DNA of 64,000 nt from Pleomorphovibrio marinus (GCF_003347495.1 NZ_QCXY01000007.1:124001-188000), one strand, 5' to 3'; shown: positions 54,381 to 63,427, counted from the first letter of the stretch. Numbers and translations are program-made. Notes: generated by a model not told the origin, from the sequence alone.

Positions 54381-56843
54381 TTACCTTAGAAGCCTGGCTT
54401 GCATTTTCATCACCCTATCTTCTAAAGACTCACTGCTCAAAGTGGCCCTGCTCAGTCTGTCCACCATGATCGGAAAAGCAAAAGGGGTAACCCTTTGAGG
54501 CCTTTTTAGGATCAGTTTTTGGCCACCTATCCGCTTTACCACTTGGAGTAAGCGGTCCTTTTCCATTTGTACTTGTAATACTTCTTCCCGGGCTTGCTTG
54601 AGCAACAAACTGTCCGGTTCATAATCTTCAAATACACCGTATAAAATACCTGATGTAGCTTGCAAATGCTTAGTGTTTACTCCTTTGCCAGGAAACCCCT
54701 GGAAAACCAAACCGGCAATAGCAGCAATTTCCCGGAACCTTCTTCTAGCCATTTCACTTTCATTTACGCTAGCTAGTATGTCTTCTAAAAGGTTTTCCAT
54801 ACGGAACAGGTCTGAGGCCAATACCTCTTCTACATCGAAACTGGTATCACATAAAAGTTCAAACCCGTAATCGTTCATGGCAATGCTGAAACTTACGGGA
54901 AAGGAGACGCTTATGCGATAAGCCACCAATGCTGCCAAAACATCATGTACAAACCGGCCTTCGAAGGGAAACATAAACATATGAAAACCTTCACGGGTAC
55001 TGATGGCCTCAATTAGAAGTCCGTCTTTTGGTGGAATAATGGAAAGTTCCTGCTGCAAAGCCACAATAGGTTGGATGGTCTGCAGCTCCGGGGAGTTTAA
55101 CTTACCAACAGACATTTCCTGCAATTCTTCTCGGATTACCTCAGAAAGCCTGGAGGAGAGCGGCATTCTCCCTCCCATCCATCTGGGGATGATGCTGGTT
55201 TTCTTTTTGGAGCGCCTAACCAAAACGCTCATGTCCTTAAGCTGAATAAATTCCAGGCTTTTACCACCAAACCAAAATACGTCATGCGGCTTCAATTTGG
55301 ATATAAAACTCTCTTCTACCGTTCCGACGTATCCCCCAGTCATATATTTGATTTTAAGCATGGGATCGCTGACTATGGTGCCAATCGATAGCCTGTGCCT
55401 CATGGCAGTTTTTCGGTTATTCACCTTAAATTTTCCATCGGATTCTACTTCCACTTTTGCATATTCCTCATAACTTCCCAAGGCTCTACCTCCTTTGGTA
55501 ATAAAGTCGAGGACCCAGTGAAAAGACGCCTTGTTTATAGATTTGTACGTATAGGTACTGGATATGCTGGTAAATGCCTCTTCAGGAAAAAAGCCGTCCC
55601 CCAGGGCCAGGGTAACCATAAATTGGATTAATACATCGTAGCAGTTTTCAAGTGGTACCTGCTCTTCAAACTTCTCCTCTTTTATGGCCTTTCTCATTGC
55701 GGATGCTTCAATAAGTTCCAGTGCATGCGTAGGTACAAAAAAGATCTCACTTGGCATACCCGGTTGGTGGTTGGCCCTTCCTGCCCTTTGCACAAATCTG
55801 GAGACCCCTTTTGGGCCTCCCACTTGAATCACCGTATCAACGGGGCGAAAATCCACTCCTAGGTCTAGGCTACTGGTGCAGACCACCAACCTTAGCTGTT
55901 TGTTGTGTAGGGCATTTTCCACCCAGGTCCTTACTTCTTGGTCTAGGGAACCATGATGCATGGCCATTATTCCTGCCCAATCGGGTCTTTTTTCCAGGAT
56001 TTTTTGATACCAGATCTCTGTTTGAGAGCGGGTGTTGGTAAACAACAGGGTGGTTTGGCTTTTTGCGATGATAGGTAGAATCTGCGGAAGCAGTTTAATT
56101 CCCAAATGTCCCGTCCAAGGGTATTTCTCCACCTCCTTGGGTAGTATGGAAGTCACAATTATTTCCTTGGGTAGTTGGGACTTTATAATATGAATGGGTT
56201 CTTTCTCGCCTAGAAGTACCTGATGCGCCTGCTCCATGTTGCCAATAGTAGCAGAGATTCCCCATATTTTTATGGGTATTTTAGAAAGGTTTTTTAACCA
56301 ACATAGTGCCAACTGAACTTGTATACCTCTTTTGTTGCTTAACAGCTCATGCCATTCGTCCACAATCACAGATTGTAATCCCGAGAAAAGCAGATGTGCA
56401 TCCTTCTGCGAGAGCAAAAGGTGTAGGCTCTCCGGGGTTGTCACCAAACACTCTGGCATATTCCTTTTTTGCTTTTGCCTTTCGGAGCTGGGGGTATCCC
56501 CGTTTCTCAAGGCGATGCGCCATGGCAAGCCCAATTCATCGCACACCTGCTGCATGGCTTGATGTATATCCTTTGCCAATGCCCTAAGCGGGGTGACCCA
56601 TAATATCCTTAACCCGTTTTTTTTTCTTGTTTTCCAACTATTTGGGTGTTCGGCAATGTATTCCAATAGCACCGGAAACCAAAGCGCAAGGGTTTTTCCA
56701 CTTCCAGTTGGGGCGTTTAGCAGTCCACTTTTACCCTGAAGATAGGAATCCCAGGCCTCGTATTGGAAGTCGAAGGGTTTCCATCCCCTTTCCGAAAACC
56801 AGTTTTCGGCCACTGCTATCTGCTTTCCCAGGTTATTTTCCAT
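54381..56843 (-). CDS. Ligase-associated DEXH-box DNA helicase (Lhr-like)
   Basis: An 820-residue superfamily 2 helicase. Walker A reads APTGSGKT near residue 41, the DEXH box is VIVDEWHELL, motif III is SATIGN, and motif VI is FVQRAGRANH. A long C-terminal Lhr-like region follows (GGRMPLSSRLSE, GRFVHDVLAALVAYRI). The upstream TTG at 56852 extends the frame by three codons, but the ATG at 56841-56843 is the standard start. It overlaps the ligase stop by 11 bp. The pair belongs to the bacterial ATP-ligase DNA repair set. Confidence 0.92.
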   Translation of the reverse strand: MENNLGKQIAVAENWFSERGWKPFDFQYEAWDSYLQGKSGLLNAPTGSGKTLALWFPVLLEYIAEHPNSWKTRKKNGLRILWVTPLRALAKDIHQAMQQVCDELGLPWRIALRNGDTPSSERQKQKRNMPECLVTTPESLHLLLSQKDAHLLFSGLQSVIVDEWHELLSNKRGIQVQLALCWLKNLSKIPIKIWGISATIGNMEQAHQVLLGEKEPIHIIKSQLPKEIIVTSILPKEVEKYPWTGHLGIKLLPQILPIIAKSQTTLLFTNTRSQTEIWYQKILEKRPDWAGIMAMHHGSLDQEVRTWVENALHNKQLRLVVCTSSLDLGVDFRPVDTVIQVGGPKGVSRFVQRAGRANHQPGMPSEIFFVPTHALELIEASAMRKAIKEEKFEEQVPLENCYDVLIQFMVTLALGDGFFPEEAFTSISSTYTYKSINKASFHWVLDFITKGGRALGSYEEYAKVEVESDGKFKVNNRKTAMRHRLSIGTIVSDPMLKIKYMTGGYVGTVEESFISKLKPHDVFWFGGKSLEFIQLKDMSVLVRRSKKKTSIIPRWMGGRMPLSSRLSEVIREELQEMSVGKLNSPELQTIQPIVALQQELSIIPPKDGLLIEAISTREGFHMFMFPFEGRFVHDVLAALVAYRISVSFPVSFSIAMNDYGFELLCDTSFDVEEVLASDLFRMENLLEDILASVNESEMARRRFREIAAIAGLVFQGFPGKGVNTKHLQATSGILYGVFEDYEPDSLLLKQAREEVLQVQMEKDRLLQVVKRIGGQKLILKRPQRVTPFAFPIMVDRLSRATLSSESLEDRVMKMQARLLR

Positions 56844-58419
56844 AAAGATCAAGTAAATCTTGAAGATCCGTCAAGGTATTGGCATCCTCAGGCTTTTTGT
56901 CCTTGCGCCAGCGAAGGATTCGTGGGAAACGCAAGGCAATTCCCGACTTGTGCCTTGGGCTTTCTTGTATGCCTTCAAAGGCAATTTCAAATACCAACTC
57001 CGGTTCTACGGTCCTTACCGGTCCGAACCGTTCCTTTGTATGTTTTTTCACGAAACGATCCACTTCCCTTATTTCTTGATCGGTAAGTCCCGAATAGGCT
57101 TTTGCAAAGGGAACGAGCTGATCTTCTTTCCAAACGGCCAAGGTATAGTCCGTGTAAAGATCGGCCCTCCTGCCATGGCCTTTTTGGGCGTAAAGCATAA
57201 CTCCGTCCACCGTGAGGGGGGCTATTTTCCATTTCCACCAATTTCCCCTTTTTCTTCCCACCTCATATAACCCATCCCTTTTTTTGATCATTAGTCCCTC
57301 GGCCTTTTTGATTCTGCTCTTTTCCCTTTCCTTCGTAAGGTCCTCCCAGGTGGGAAGTTGGATTAGTTCGGAAACCCTAAAGTTGGGATGGATATTGCAC
57401 AATAATTCCAACTTTTCCCTTCGCTTTTCCAAAGTTAAAGCCCGAAGGTCTTCCCCTCCCCACTCTAAAAGATCATAGGCAACGAAGGAAACAGGAACAT
57501 CGGTGAGGATCTTTTTAGTCAGGTTTTTCCTGCCAATTCTTGTTTGAAGTGCGCCAAAGGGTAGGGGGGAGCCTTCCCGAAAAGGTAAAATCTCCCCATC
57601 CAAAACGGTACCTGAGGGTGTTTGATGACCTATTTCGACAATCTCCGGGAATTTCTCTGTGATGAGTTCTTCGCCTCTGGACCATAGGTACACTTCTCCA
57701 TTTCGGTGTATCAACTGACCACGGATCCCGTCCCATTTCCATTCCAACAGCCATTCACCCGGCCTACCCAAGCTAGCTACGTCGGCCTCTACGGGGTGTG
57801 CCAGACAAAATGGATAAGGACGGGAAAGATCATCCTGAGGGTTTTGGGAGAGTATTAAGCTTTCAAAAGTGGTGGTTAAGGGGTTCCAATTACCCATGAT
57901 TCTATGGGCCACCTCCGTTTTATCCATTTTAAATGCCCCAGCAATTGCCTGGGTGATCAGGTTTTGACTCACACCGATTCGGAACCCACCTGTAATCAAT
58001 TTGTTAAAAACAAACCTCCCCTCCTGGTCCAATTCTTCCCATAGGGAAAGAATGCTTGTTTTTTTTTCTTCATCCGAGAGAGGCTTCATACTTAAAAGTT
58101 CCTGGATGATTTCGCTAAGCGTTTTTGAGGTGCTTTTTTCGGTTTTGGGGAGCAATAAGGAAATGGTTTCGGCCAAGTCGCCAACCGTTTGGTAGGACTC
58201 CTCAAAAAGCCACTCCGACGTAGAAGACACCTCTCTACACCATTCCCTCAACTGGGCGGTTTTGACGTTCCTTTTCGGCCTCTTATGGGTAAAAAGCGCC
58301 AATGCCCAAAGTTTATCCTGATCCGGAGCTTCCAAAAAGTAGGATTCTAAGAATTCGATTTTATCTTTGGTCTTGTTGGTTTGGTCAAGCTGTATGAATA
58401 GGTCTGTAAAACGCCTCAT
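56833..58419 (-). CDS. ATP-dependent DNA ligase (helicase-associated type)
   Basis: About 528 residues from the ATG at 58417-58419 (MRRFTDLFIQLDQTNKT), the start used by this family. An ATG at 58452 adds eleven residues. The nucleotidyl Lys lies in the motif EWKWDGIRGQLI, and other ligase motifs include VLDGEILPF, GLMIKKRDGLYEVGRK and WWKWK. The protein has a ligase N-terminal domain, a catalytic core and an OB domain, but no nuclease or polymerase fusion. It overlaps the helicase gene. The exonuclease and phosphodiesterase that usually complete this repair cluster are not adjacent. Confidence 0.92.
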   Translation of the reverse strand: MRRFTDLFIQLDQTNKTKDKIEFLESYFLEAPDQDKLWALALFTHKRPKRNVKTAQLREWCREVSSTSEWLFEESYQTVGDLAETISLLLPKTEKSTSKTLSEIIQELLSMKPLSDEEKKTSILSLWEELDQEGRFVFNKLITGGFRIGVSQNLITQAIAGAFKMDKTEVAHRIMGNWNPLTTTFESLILSQNPQDDLSRPYPFCLAHPVEADVASLGRPGEWLLEWKWDGIRGQLIHRNGEVYLWSRGEELITEKFPEIVEIGHQTPSGTVLDGEILPFREGSPLPFGALQTRIGRKNLTKKILTDVPVSFVAYDLLEWGGEDLRALTLEKRREKLELLCNIHPNFRVSELIQLPTWEDLTKEREKSRIKKAEGLMIKKRDGLYEVGRKRGNWWKWKIAPLTVDGVMLYAQKGHGRRADLYTDYTLAVWKEDQLVPFAKAYSGLTDQEIREVDRFVKKHTKERFGPVRTVEPELVFEIAFEGIQESPRHKSGIALRFPRILRWRKDKKPEDANTLTDLQDLLDLYGK

Positions 58420-58769
58420 AAAAACTTTTTTGTTTTTGCTGACAATAATCATGCAATAAGGGTATAACTTAATACCCTGATCATCGTTTAATTTAATGTT
58501 ACAATATTTAATAGCTTTATGAAATCAAGCATGAGGAAAACCTAATACGAAGGGATGATAATAATCATGCAAGATTCCACCTAGACGGCAGTCAGGCATG
58601 ACGCAAGCAACACACGAAGGTATGGTTATCGTTGCGAGATTCTCCCGAAATAAATTCCCCGAAACGAGTTCGGGGCAGGCAGGGACAGGCTCCCGAAACG
58701 AGTTCCCCGAAACGAGTTCGGGGCAGGCAGGGGCAGACTATATGACCGCTAAAAAGAAATTATAAACAT
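58420..58769. other. Gap filled by a dispersed repeat copy
   Basis: A region of 350 bp between the ligase and the divergent small lipoprotein gene. About 58519-58769 is repeat copy D; the remaining 100 bp is AT-rich and holds nothing recognised. Confidence 0.75.
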
Positions 58770-58772
58770 ATG
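58519..58772 (+). repeat. Dispersed intergenic repeat, copy D (long form, opposite orientation)
   Basis: About 254 bp on the opposite strand to copies A-C. It begins with ATGAAATC, carries the arm with CGGCAGTCAGGCATGACGC, and has the GC-rich block repeated (CCCCGAAACGAGTTCGGGG appears twice). It ends in the leader ATGACCGCTAAAAAG plus ATTATAAACATATG. The last ATG is the start codon of the 175-residue lipoprotein gene. Confidence 0.85.
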
Positions 58773-59297
58773 AAAAAATTCAAATCACTGGTACTTATAG
58801 CATTGGTTGTATTGGTTTCCTGTCAGGAGCAGGAAGTAGAGTCTGTTTATTCAGGAAGAAGTTTAAGCTATGACTTGTTTCAGTCTAGTGATTTTGACTA
58901 CAAGGGATTAGCTTTGGTAAGGGAATTGAAGTCTGGGGATTTGGAGATAGAAATAGACATGGAAGGCCCTGGCTCAGTAGAGGAGTATTTCTTTGCGGGA
59001 CATTTGCATTTTGGCACCTATGATGCCGAAAGCGCAGATATTGCTTATTTGTTAAATCCCGTGGACATCAGGAGCCTAAATAGTAAAACCATTTTGGGCC
59101 AGCTTTCCAACGGAGAAAAGTTGGACTTTGAGTCTTTCAAATCTTTTGATGGACATATTAAAATCCACCTGGCGGAAGAGGGGCCTGACTATTCAATTAT
59201 CCTGGTATCGGGAAATATTGGTGCCAACCCAAATTCTATCGAGAGTTTTGACAGGAATAAAATTACACTTTGTACCCCGTATTATCCCGAAAATTAA
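58770..59297 (+). CDS. Small lipoprotein of unknown function
   Basis: A 175-residue lipoprotein (ALVVLVSC lipobox, Cys18). The mature part is mostly beta-like, with a GHLHFGTYD motif in the middle that resembles CHRD-domain proteins, but the match is too weak to assert. It is next to a second small secreted protein. Its start codon is the end of repeat copy D. Not recognised. Confidence 0.72.
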   Translation: MKKFKSLVLIALVVLVSCQEQEVESVYSGRSLSYDLFQSSDFDYKGLALVRELKSGDLEIEIDMEGPGSVEEYFFAGHLHFGTYDAESADIAYLLNPVDIRSLNSKTILGQLSNGEKLDFESFKSFDGHIKIHLAEEGPDYSIILVSGNIGANPNSIESFDRNKITLCTPYYPEN

Positions 59298-59359
59298 TTC
59301 TAATTCCCATTTAAACAATTTTGTTTAACAGTAGTTCTATTATTGTTAAACAGATTAGA

Positions 59360-59596
59360 ATGGGAACTTTTAATAAATTTATGTTAGGTATGGCACTCTT
59401 TTTGGTCATTGATCAAGAAGGTATCGGAAATACCACCCTGTCCGATGCGTTTGGGCATGAAGAAGACCTGAAAAAGATGCCCATTGAGGAACCTAGCATG
59501 GAAAGTCCCTTTTCTATATTAAAAGGGCTATTCGGCAAATTTTCGGAGAAAATGGGTGATTTTAAATTGGAAGATCTTGGGGATACCTTGCGATAA
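59360..59596 (+). CDS. Small secreted or membrane protein, unknown
   Basis: A 78-residue frame from the ATG at 59360 (MGTFNKFMLGMALFLV); an upstream TTG at 59321 is less likely. A hydrophobic N-terminus is followed by an acidic stretch and a helical tail (FGKFSEKMGDFKLEDLGD). It may be a small exported protein co-transcribed with the lipoprotein upstream, and it ends before the bidirectional terminator. Support is limited to frame and position. Confidence 0.5.
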   Translation: MGTFNKFMLGMALFLVIDQEGIGNTTLSDAFGHEEDLKKMPIEEPSMESPFSILKGLFGKFSEKMGDFKLEDLGDTLR

Positions 59597-59662
59597 AGGA
59601 ATGTCAAGAAACTTCAATCTAGTTTATCAAATCTTAAAAATATTTACTCTCTCTATAAAAAT

Positions 59663-59690
59663 AAAAGAGGCTGAATTTCAGCCTCTTTTT
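59663..59690. terminator. Bidirectional terminator between convergent genes
   Basis: GAGGCTGAA (59667-59675) pairs with TTCAGCCTC (59677-59685), with a one-base centre and flanking A and T runs. In practice the tightest base pairs form the loop. It serves the plus-strand small genes and the minus-strand DUF4625 gene. Confidence 0.85.
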
Positions 59691-59713
59691 TATTTGTTTA
59701 CCTAATTACTGTA

Positions 59714-60655
59714 TTATTCCAGGTGGACTTCATAAGTCATTTCTGTAATGTTTCCGTTTTGATCTTCTACCCAAATAATCAAATTTAGATGATCGGCTCC
59801 TGCAGGAGGTATAATGGCATTATCTCCTACAAAAACATCAGCAAGATTTAGGGATTGCGTATTGGGTATTTCCGGGCCACTCATTCCGCCTCTCCATGCA
59901 GATGAACCCCACATTTGTTCGTAATATTCGTCCAGCACCCTGCTATCGTGACCTCCATGCCCATGTTCGTCTTCGTCTGTAAGCCTCACCCAGATAAATG
60001 CTATTTCTGAACTCAATTCGTGATCCCCCATACCGATGGTACCCTCAATCTGCAATGGCTCTCCAGCTTCTCCTTCGATCTCTCCGTCATGAAGGTTGGT
60101 GATATCCACTACAGGAGCATAGGCCCTTCTGATATGGAAGCGCACAAAATAGTTGGACTCATCCGCAAAACTTGTCTGATTGCCATGGATGTCTATGGCT
60201 TGTATAGTAAAGTCATAAGGCCCAGCCAATACATTGCCCTCTACTCTGGAGGAAGGTCCCCCCCAATAAATATCGGTACCCGGTCCATCTATACTAACCC
60301 TGGTAGCGCCTTCTGGAAACAAAAAGTCGGGGCTTGCAGCGTTTGGGGAATAAATGTCATCCACATTTAAAGGTTCAAAATCAGATTTTATCCGACCATG
60401 AGTATGCCCGTCAAAGCTATTATGTACATCTACCCGTATCTGTGCAATTCCTGATGGGTCATCTACTCCAAACCTGACATGCATATGATCTGTCGTTGCA
60501 GCCCTTGCTTCTTCATTTTCAGGTCTAATGGCATCCCTTCCATCAGCAGGTCCAATAATGGGAGCGTCTAGGTCCCGAATTGGGTCATCATCGGTTTCAC
60601 ATGCCGCCATTACAAAGGCTAGTCCAATCAAGGGGTAAAGAAAGGTTTTTTTCAT
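59714..60655 (-). CDS. Histidine-rich DUF4625 lipoprotein
   Basis: A 313-residue lipoprotein (FVMAAC, Cys19) with DUF4625-type immunoglobulin-like repeats. His clusters (DHMHVRF, DGHTHGRI, DEHGHGGHDSR) suggest binding of a transition metal. It lies downstream of a TonB receptor whose carboxypeptidase-like domain is also His-rich, and the two share a palindromic operator candidate. A metal-capture role for the pair is inferred, zinc being the first guess. Confidence 0.8.
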   Translation of the reverse strand: MKKTFLYPLIGLAFVMAACETDDDPIRDLDAPIIGPADGRDAIRPENEEARAATTDHMHVRFGVDDPSGIAQIRVDVHNSFDGHTHGRIKSDFEPLNVDDIYSPNAASPDFLFPEGATRVSIDGPGTDIYWGGPSSRVEGNVLAGPYDFTIQAIDIHGNQTSFADESNYFVRFHIRRAYAPVVDITNLHDGEIEGEAGEPLQIEGTIGMGDHELSSEIAFIWVRLTDEDEHGHGGHDSRVLDEYYEQMWGSSAWRGGMSGPEIPNTQSLNLADVFVGDNAIIPPAGADHLNLIIWVEDQNGNITEMTYEVHLE

Positions 60656-60683
60656 GGTATGTTAAATTAAATATGGTTGCAAA

Positions 60684-60698
60684 TGCAAATATGTTGCA
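60684..60698. promoter_or_regulatory. Palindromic operator candidate ahead of the DUF4625 gene
   Basis: The plus strand reads TGCAA-ATATG-TTGCA, a perfect 5-5-5 inverted repeat 28 bp before the ATG. It overlaps CATATTTG on the minus strand, one mismatch from TAnnTTTG. An identical arm pattern lies before the neighbouring TonB receptor gene. Confidence 0.6.
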
Positions 60699-60745
60699 AT
60701 ATTAAAATATAGGTTTGAAACCTCCTAGGCATTCTACCTAAAAAT

Positions 60746-63124
60746 TCAATTTTTTATCTGAAAGGGGATTTTCAAACTGAGATTTACATTCCTGCCCTGT
60801 TCCGGTAAATTAAGCAACCTATACCTACTTAGGTGGTTGAAATAGAATGCATTGGTGAGGTTTTGACCACTCAATTGGAATTTCAGGAGCTGTGATCCAA
60901 GGGAGAGATCCCAACCAATTCCCGCTTCCAGTAAGTCAAAGCCAGCGGTACTCCTTTCGTTTCTGTCCACTCTGTTTTGGGCAGCAGCATGCCTGTATTC
61001 CACATAAACATACCCGTTTTTCAGAGTACCACCAATTTTTGGCACTTTGTATTCTACCCCAGAAAGAATGCTTAGGGGAGGGGTAAGAGGAAGGGGAAGA
61101 CCCGTTTCCAAATTGAGGTTGTACACGTATTCACCAGCGATGTTTAAATGCAAGTTTGGGAAAGGAACCCATTCTGCTTTAATTTCTCCACCGGTAAATA
61201 TGGCGTTGTGTTGCCTATATTCCCACATGGTACTGGCTCCAGGGATGGTGGAAAACCTGCCCATAGGGGCAAGGTAGATAAAACCATCATAATACCCCCA
61301 AAAAGGGCTAATTCCAAAAAGGAACTGTTTTCTGGAGTAAGAGAAATTTAAATCCGCCTGATAGCTTCTTTCACTATTTAGCTCGGGGTTGCCCACTTCA
61401 TGCCTAAAGTTCCCATGGTGGATGCCATTGGTGGAAAGCTCTATGGCAGTGGGAATCCGGTAACTGCTTCCAAGGTTTAATTTAAGGTTATGGTGGTTGT
61501 CAAGGATCCAGGAAAAGCCCCCTGAGCCACTCATATTGACAAAGGAGCGGTCTATATTGGGGTTTCTCTGGTCATACTCCCCTGTTGGTTCCAGCCTTTC
61601 AAACAGCGGTTGCAGGTGTTCCATAATGCTGTGCCTTGCTCCATCCACCCGAACTCCGGCGTTTACGATAAAGTTGTCTGCCCAACGGTATTCGTGAAAA
61701 TAAAAGGCTCCTCCCTGCAAAGTGGTGAATTGTGGAAGCAAAAATTCAAAGCCTGCGTAATTATTGTCCATCAAGGAAGCCTGAAACCCAACAATGCTCT
61801 GGGATTTTTCATTGATTTGAGCATTATACCTCAGATTGGCAGTATAGGTGTCCAAGAAAAGTCCCAGGGCAAGATCCCCCTCCGGAGTAGGCGCACTTCC
61901 ATGGGCATGGGGAAAGGACCTTTCAAAGCGGGTATTTCGCTGGAAACCCAGGTCCAACTCCAGCCAATTTTGTTTGTATTGGATGGTGGTATTGGAGATT
62001 ACTTTTAAGTGGGTGTTGTCCTGGCTTGGAAGGTCTATGGAAGAATGGTCTCCATCATGCCTTAGATTATATGCCCGGGGTATGCCCACCGCACCGGGGA
62101 AGAGCCCTGCATGCTGGTTAAATTGGCTTACGGTCAAGGTACTTTTTCCCCAGTTCTTTCGAACCCCTCCCGTAAGGGAAAAATGTCTTTCCCTTCCTGC
62201 CGTATTCTTTAGTCTATTGTCATAGACCGGCAGCACAAAGCCTGCATAATTGAAGCTTTCGGTGGGAACCCGGTAGTCCTGAAAATCCTGTGCCGTGAAC
62301 CTGCCCTTGAATACAAAGTCCTTTTCGCTGCCCTCTACCATTGCTGTATTTCCCCACATGGCATTATTGGTGCGGTAGGTGCTGATCACATGGCCCCTAA
62401 TAGTGCCCTCCTCGGGAAAGCCGGCAGGTGAAATATTGATGACTCCGGACATCCCATCCGAGCCGTAAATTAAGGAGGCAGGTCCTTTTATAACCTCTAC
62501 CCGGTCCACGTCAAAGGGATCAATTTCCAAGCCATGGTCGGCACCCCATTGCTGTCCTTCTTGCTTGATGCCCCTGTCATTGACCATGATGCGGTTAAAA
62601 CTCATACCACGAATCACTGGTTTGGAAATCCCAACACCTGTGTTGATAGTGCTGATGCCAGGCAGTTTTTCCAAGGCATTGGCAAATGTTCCTGTGTTGT
62701 TTTTCTCCAAATAGTTCCTATCTACCACATCTATGGTTTGGGACTGCTCCACAGGGCCGTTCTTAAAGGGGTTTGCTTCTATGGTGAGTTCTTGAAGGGT
62801 AATGGAGGATGGCTGCATGACTACCTCAATTTCCTCCCCTTCATCCTTGATTATTACCGTGGTGGAAGCCGATTTGAAACCCATATGTGTAAAGTGCAGG
62901 TGATAGGTACCCTGCCTTAGGTTTGGGATAGCAAAATTCCCATCCAGGTCCGCGATGGCACCTTTTCCCAATTCATGGATATGTATATGGGCACCCAAGC
63001 CTTCGCCATCCTCTGCGACCACCTTGCCATGAAGCTGAAAATGCCCTTTTTGCTGACCTTGCCCAAGAATGGAGACAGTATTAAGTAAAAAAACGAAGAA
63101 GAAAAGGATAGGGATTTTTTTCAC
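60746..63124 (-). CDS. TonB-dependent outer-membrane receptor (metal-type)
   Basis: A 792-residue TonB receptor with a signal peptide, then a carboxypeptidase-regulatory-like domain (HFQLHGKVVAEDGEGLG) containing HIHIHELG. The plug has GTFANALEKLPGIST and VIRGMSFNRIMVNDRG. A beta barrel ends in Phe/Lys-rich strands. It is not a SusC: no SusD follows, and the size is that of CirA/ZnuD receptors. His-rich loops (FPHAHGSAPTPEG) hint at zinc or another metal. Downstream lies the DUF4625 gene with a matching operator. Confidence 0.9.
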   Translation of the reverse strand: MKKIPILFFFVFLLNTVSILGQGQQKGHFQLHGKVVAEDGEGLGAHIHIHELGKGAIADLDGNFAIPNLRQGTYHLHFTHMGFKSASTTVIIKDEGEEIEVVMQPSSITLQELTIEANPFKNGPVEQSQTIDVVDRNYLEKNNTGTFANALEKLPGISTINTGVGISKPVIRGMSFNRIMVNDRGIKQEGQQWGADHGLEIDPFDVDRVEVIKGPASLIYGSDGMSGVINISPAGFPEEGTIRGHVISTYRTNNAMWGNTAMVEGSEKDFVFKGRFTAQDFQDYRVPTESFNYAGFVLPVYDNRLKNTAGRERHFSLTGGVRKNWGKSTLTVSQFNQHAGLFPGAVGIPRAYNLRHDGDHSSIDLPSQDNTHLKVISNTTIQYKQNWLELDLGFQRNTRFERSFPHAHGSAPTPEGDLALGLFLDTYTANLRYNAQINEKSQSIVGFQASLMDNNYAGFEFLLPQFTTLQGGAFYFHEYRWADNFIVNAGVRVDGARHSIMEHLQPLFERLEPTGEYDQRNPNIDRSFVNMSGSGGFSWILDNHHNLKLNLGSSYRIPTAIELSTNGIHHGNFRHEVGNPELNSERSYQADLNFSYSRKQFLFGISPFWGYYDGFIYLAPMGRFSTIPGASTMWEYRQHNAIFTGGEIKAEWVPFPNLHLNIAGEYVYNLNLETGLPLPLTPPLSILSGVEYKVPKIGGTLKNGYVYVEYRHAAAQNRVDRNERSTAGFDLLEAGIGWDLSLGSQLLKFQLSGQNLTNAFYFNHLSRYRLLNLPEQGRNVNLSLKIPFQIKN

Positions 63125-63147
63125 CTGCAGGAAGGTATTTTCTTTTA

Positions 63148-63162
63148 TGCAAAATTATTGCA
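63148..63162. promoter_or_regulatory. Palindromic operator candidate over the TonB-receptor promoter
   Basis: TGCAA-AATTA-TTGCA, a perfect 5-5-5 inverted repeat 23 bp before the receptor ATG. On the minus strand it contains TAATTTTG (63150-63157), a full TAnnTTTG -7 box, with a TTG 20 bases upstream. A bound regulator would block polymerase. Same arm sequence and spacing as 60684-60698. Confidence 0.65.
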
Positions 63163-63203
63163 CCTTCAACAGAATAGCAAAAAAAAAGGTTTCTCTTTTT
63201 CTT

Positions 63204-63413
63204 TTATTTCTTTAATCTATCCAATAAATAGGTAAGCCCATTAAGTCGGATTTCATACATGGTCTCCAGCCAAATGCCCAGCTTACCCGGGGGAAAACCC
63301 TTTCTGTAAAACCAAATCAGATAGTGTTCGGGGATTTCACAAATCAATTTTCCCTTATACTGTCCAAAAGGCATTCGCTTGGTTACCAGGTCTTCTAGAA
63401 TAGTAGGATCCAT
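63204..63413 (-). CDS. DUF3820 family protein
   Basis: A 69-residue protein with the family pattern MPFGQYKGKLICEIPEHYL, WFYRKGFPPGKLG and NGLTYLLDRL. DUF3820 proteins are small, cytoplasmic and of unknown function. It begins 14 bp after the membrane protein gene and is probably co-transcribed with it. Confidence 0.85.
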   Translation of the reverse strand: MDPTILEDLVTKRMPFGQYKGKLICEIPEHYLIWFYRKGFPPGKLGIWLETMYEIRLNGLTYLLDRLKK

Positions 63414-63427
63414 GACAAGGATTTATT

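Noticed and set aside
18552-58772. CRISPR array or insertion-sequence remnants
   Set aside because: The repeats are far apart, modular and palindromic. There are no spacers of regular length, no cas genes and no transposase frame.
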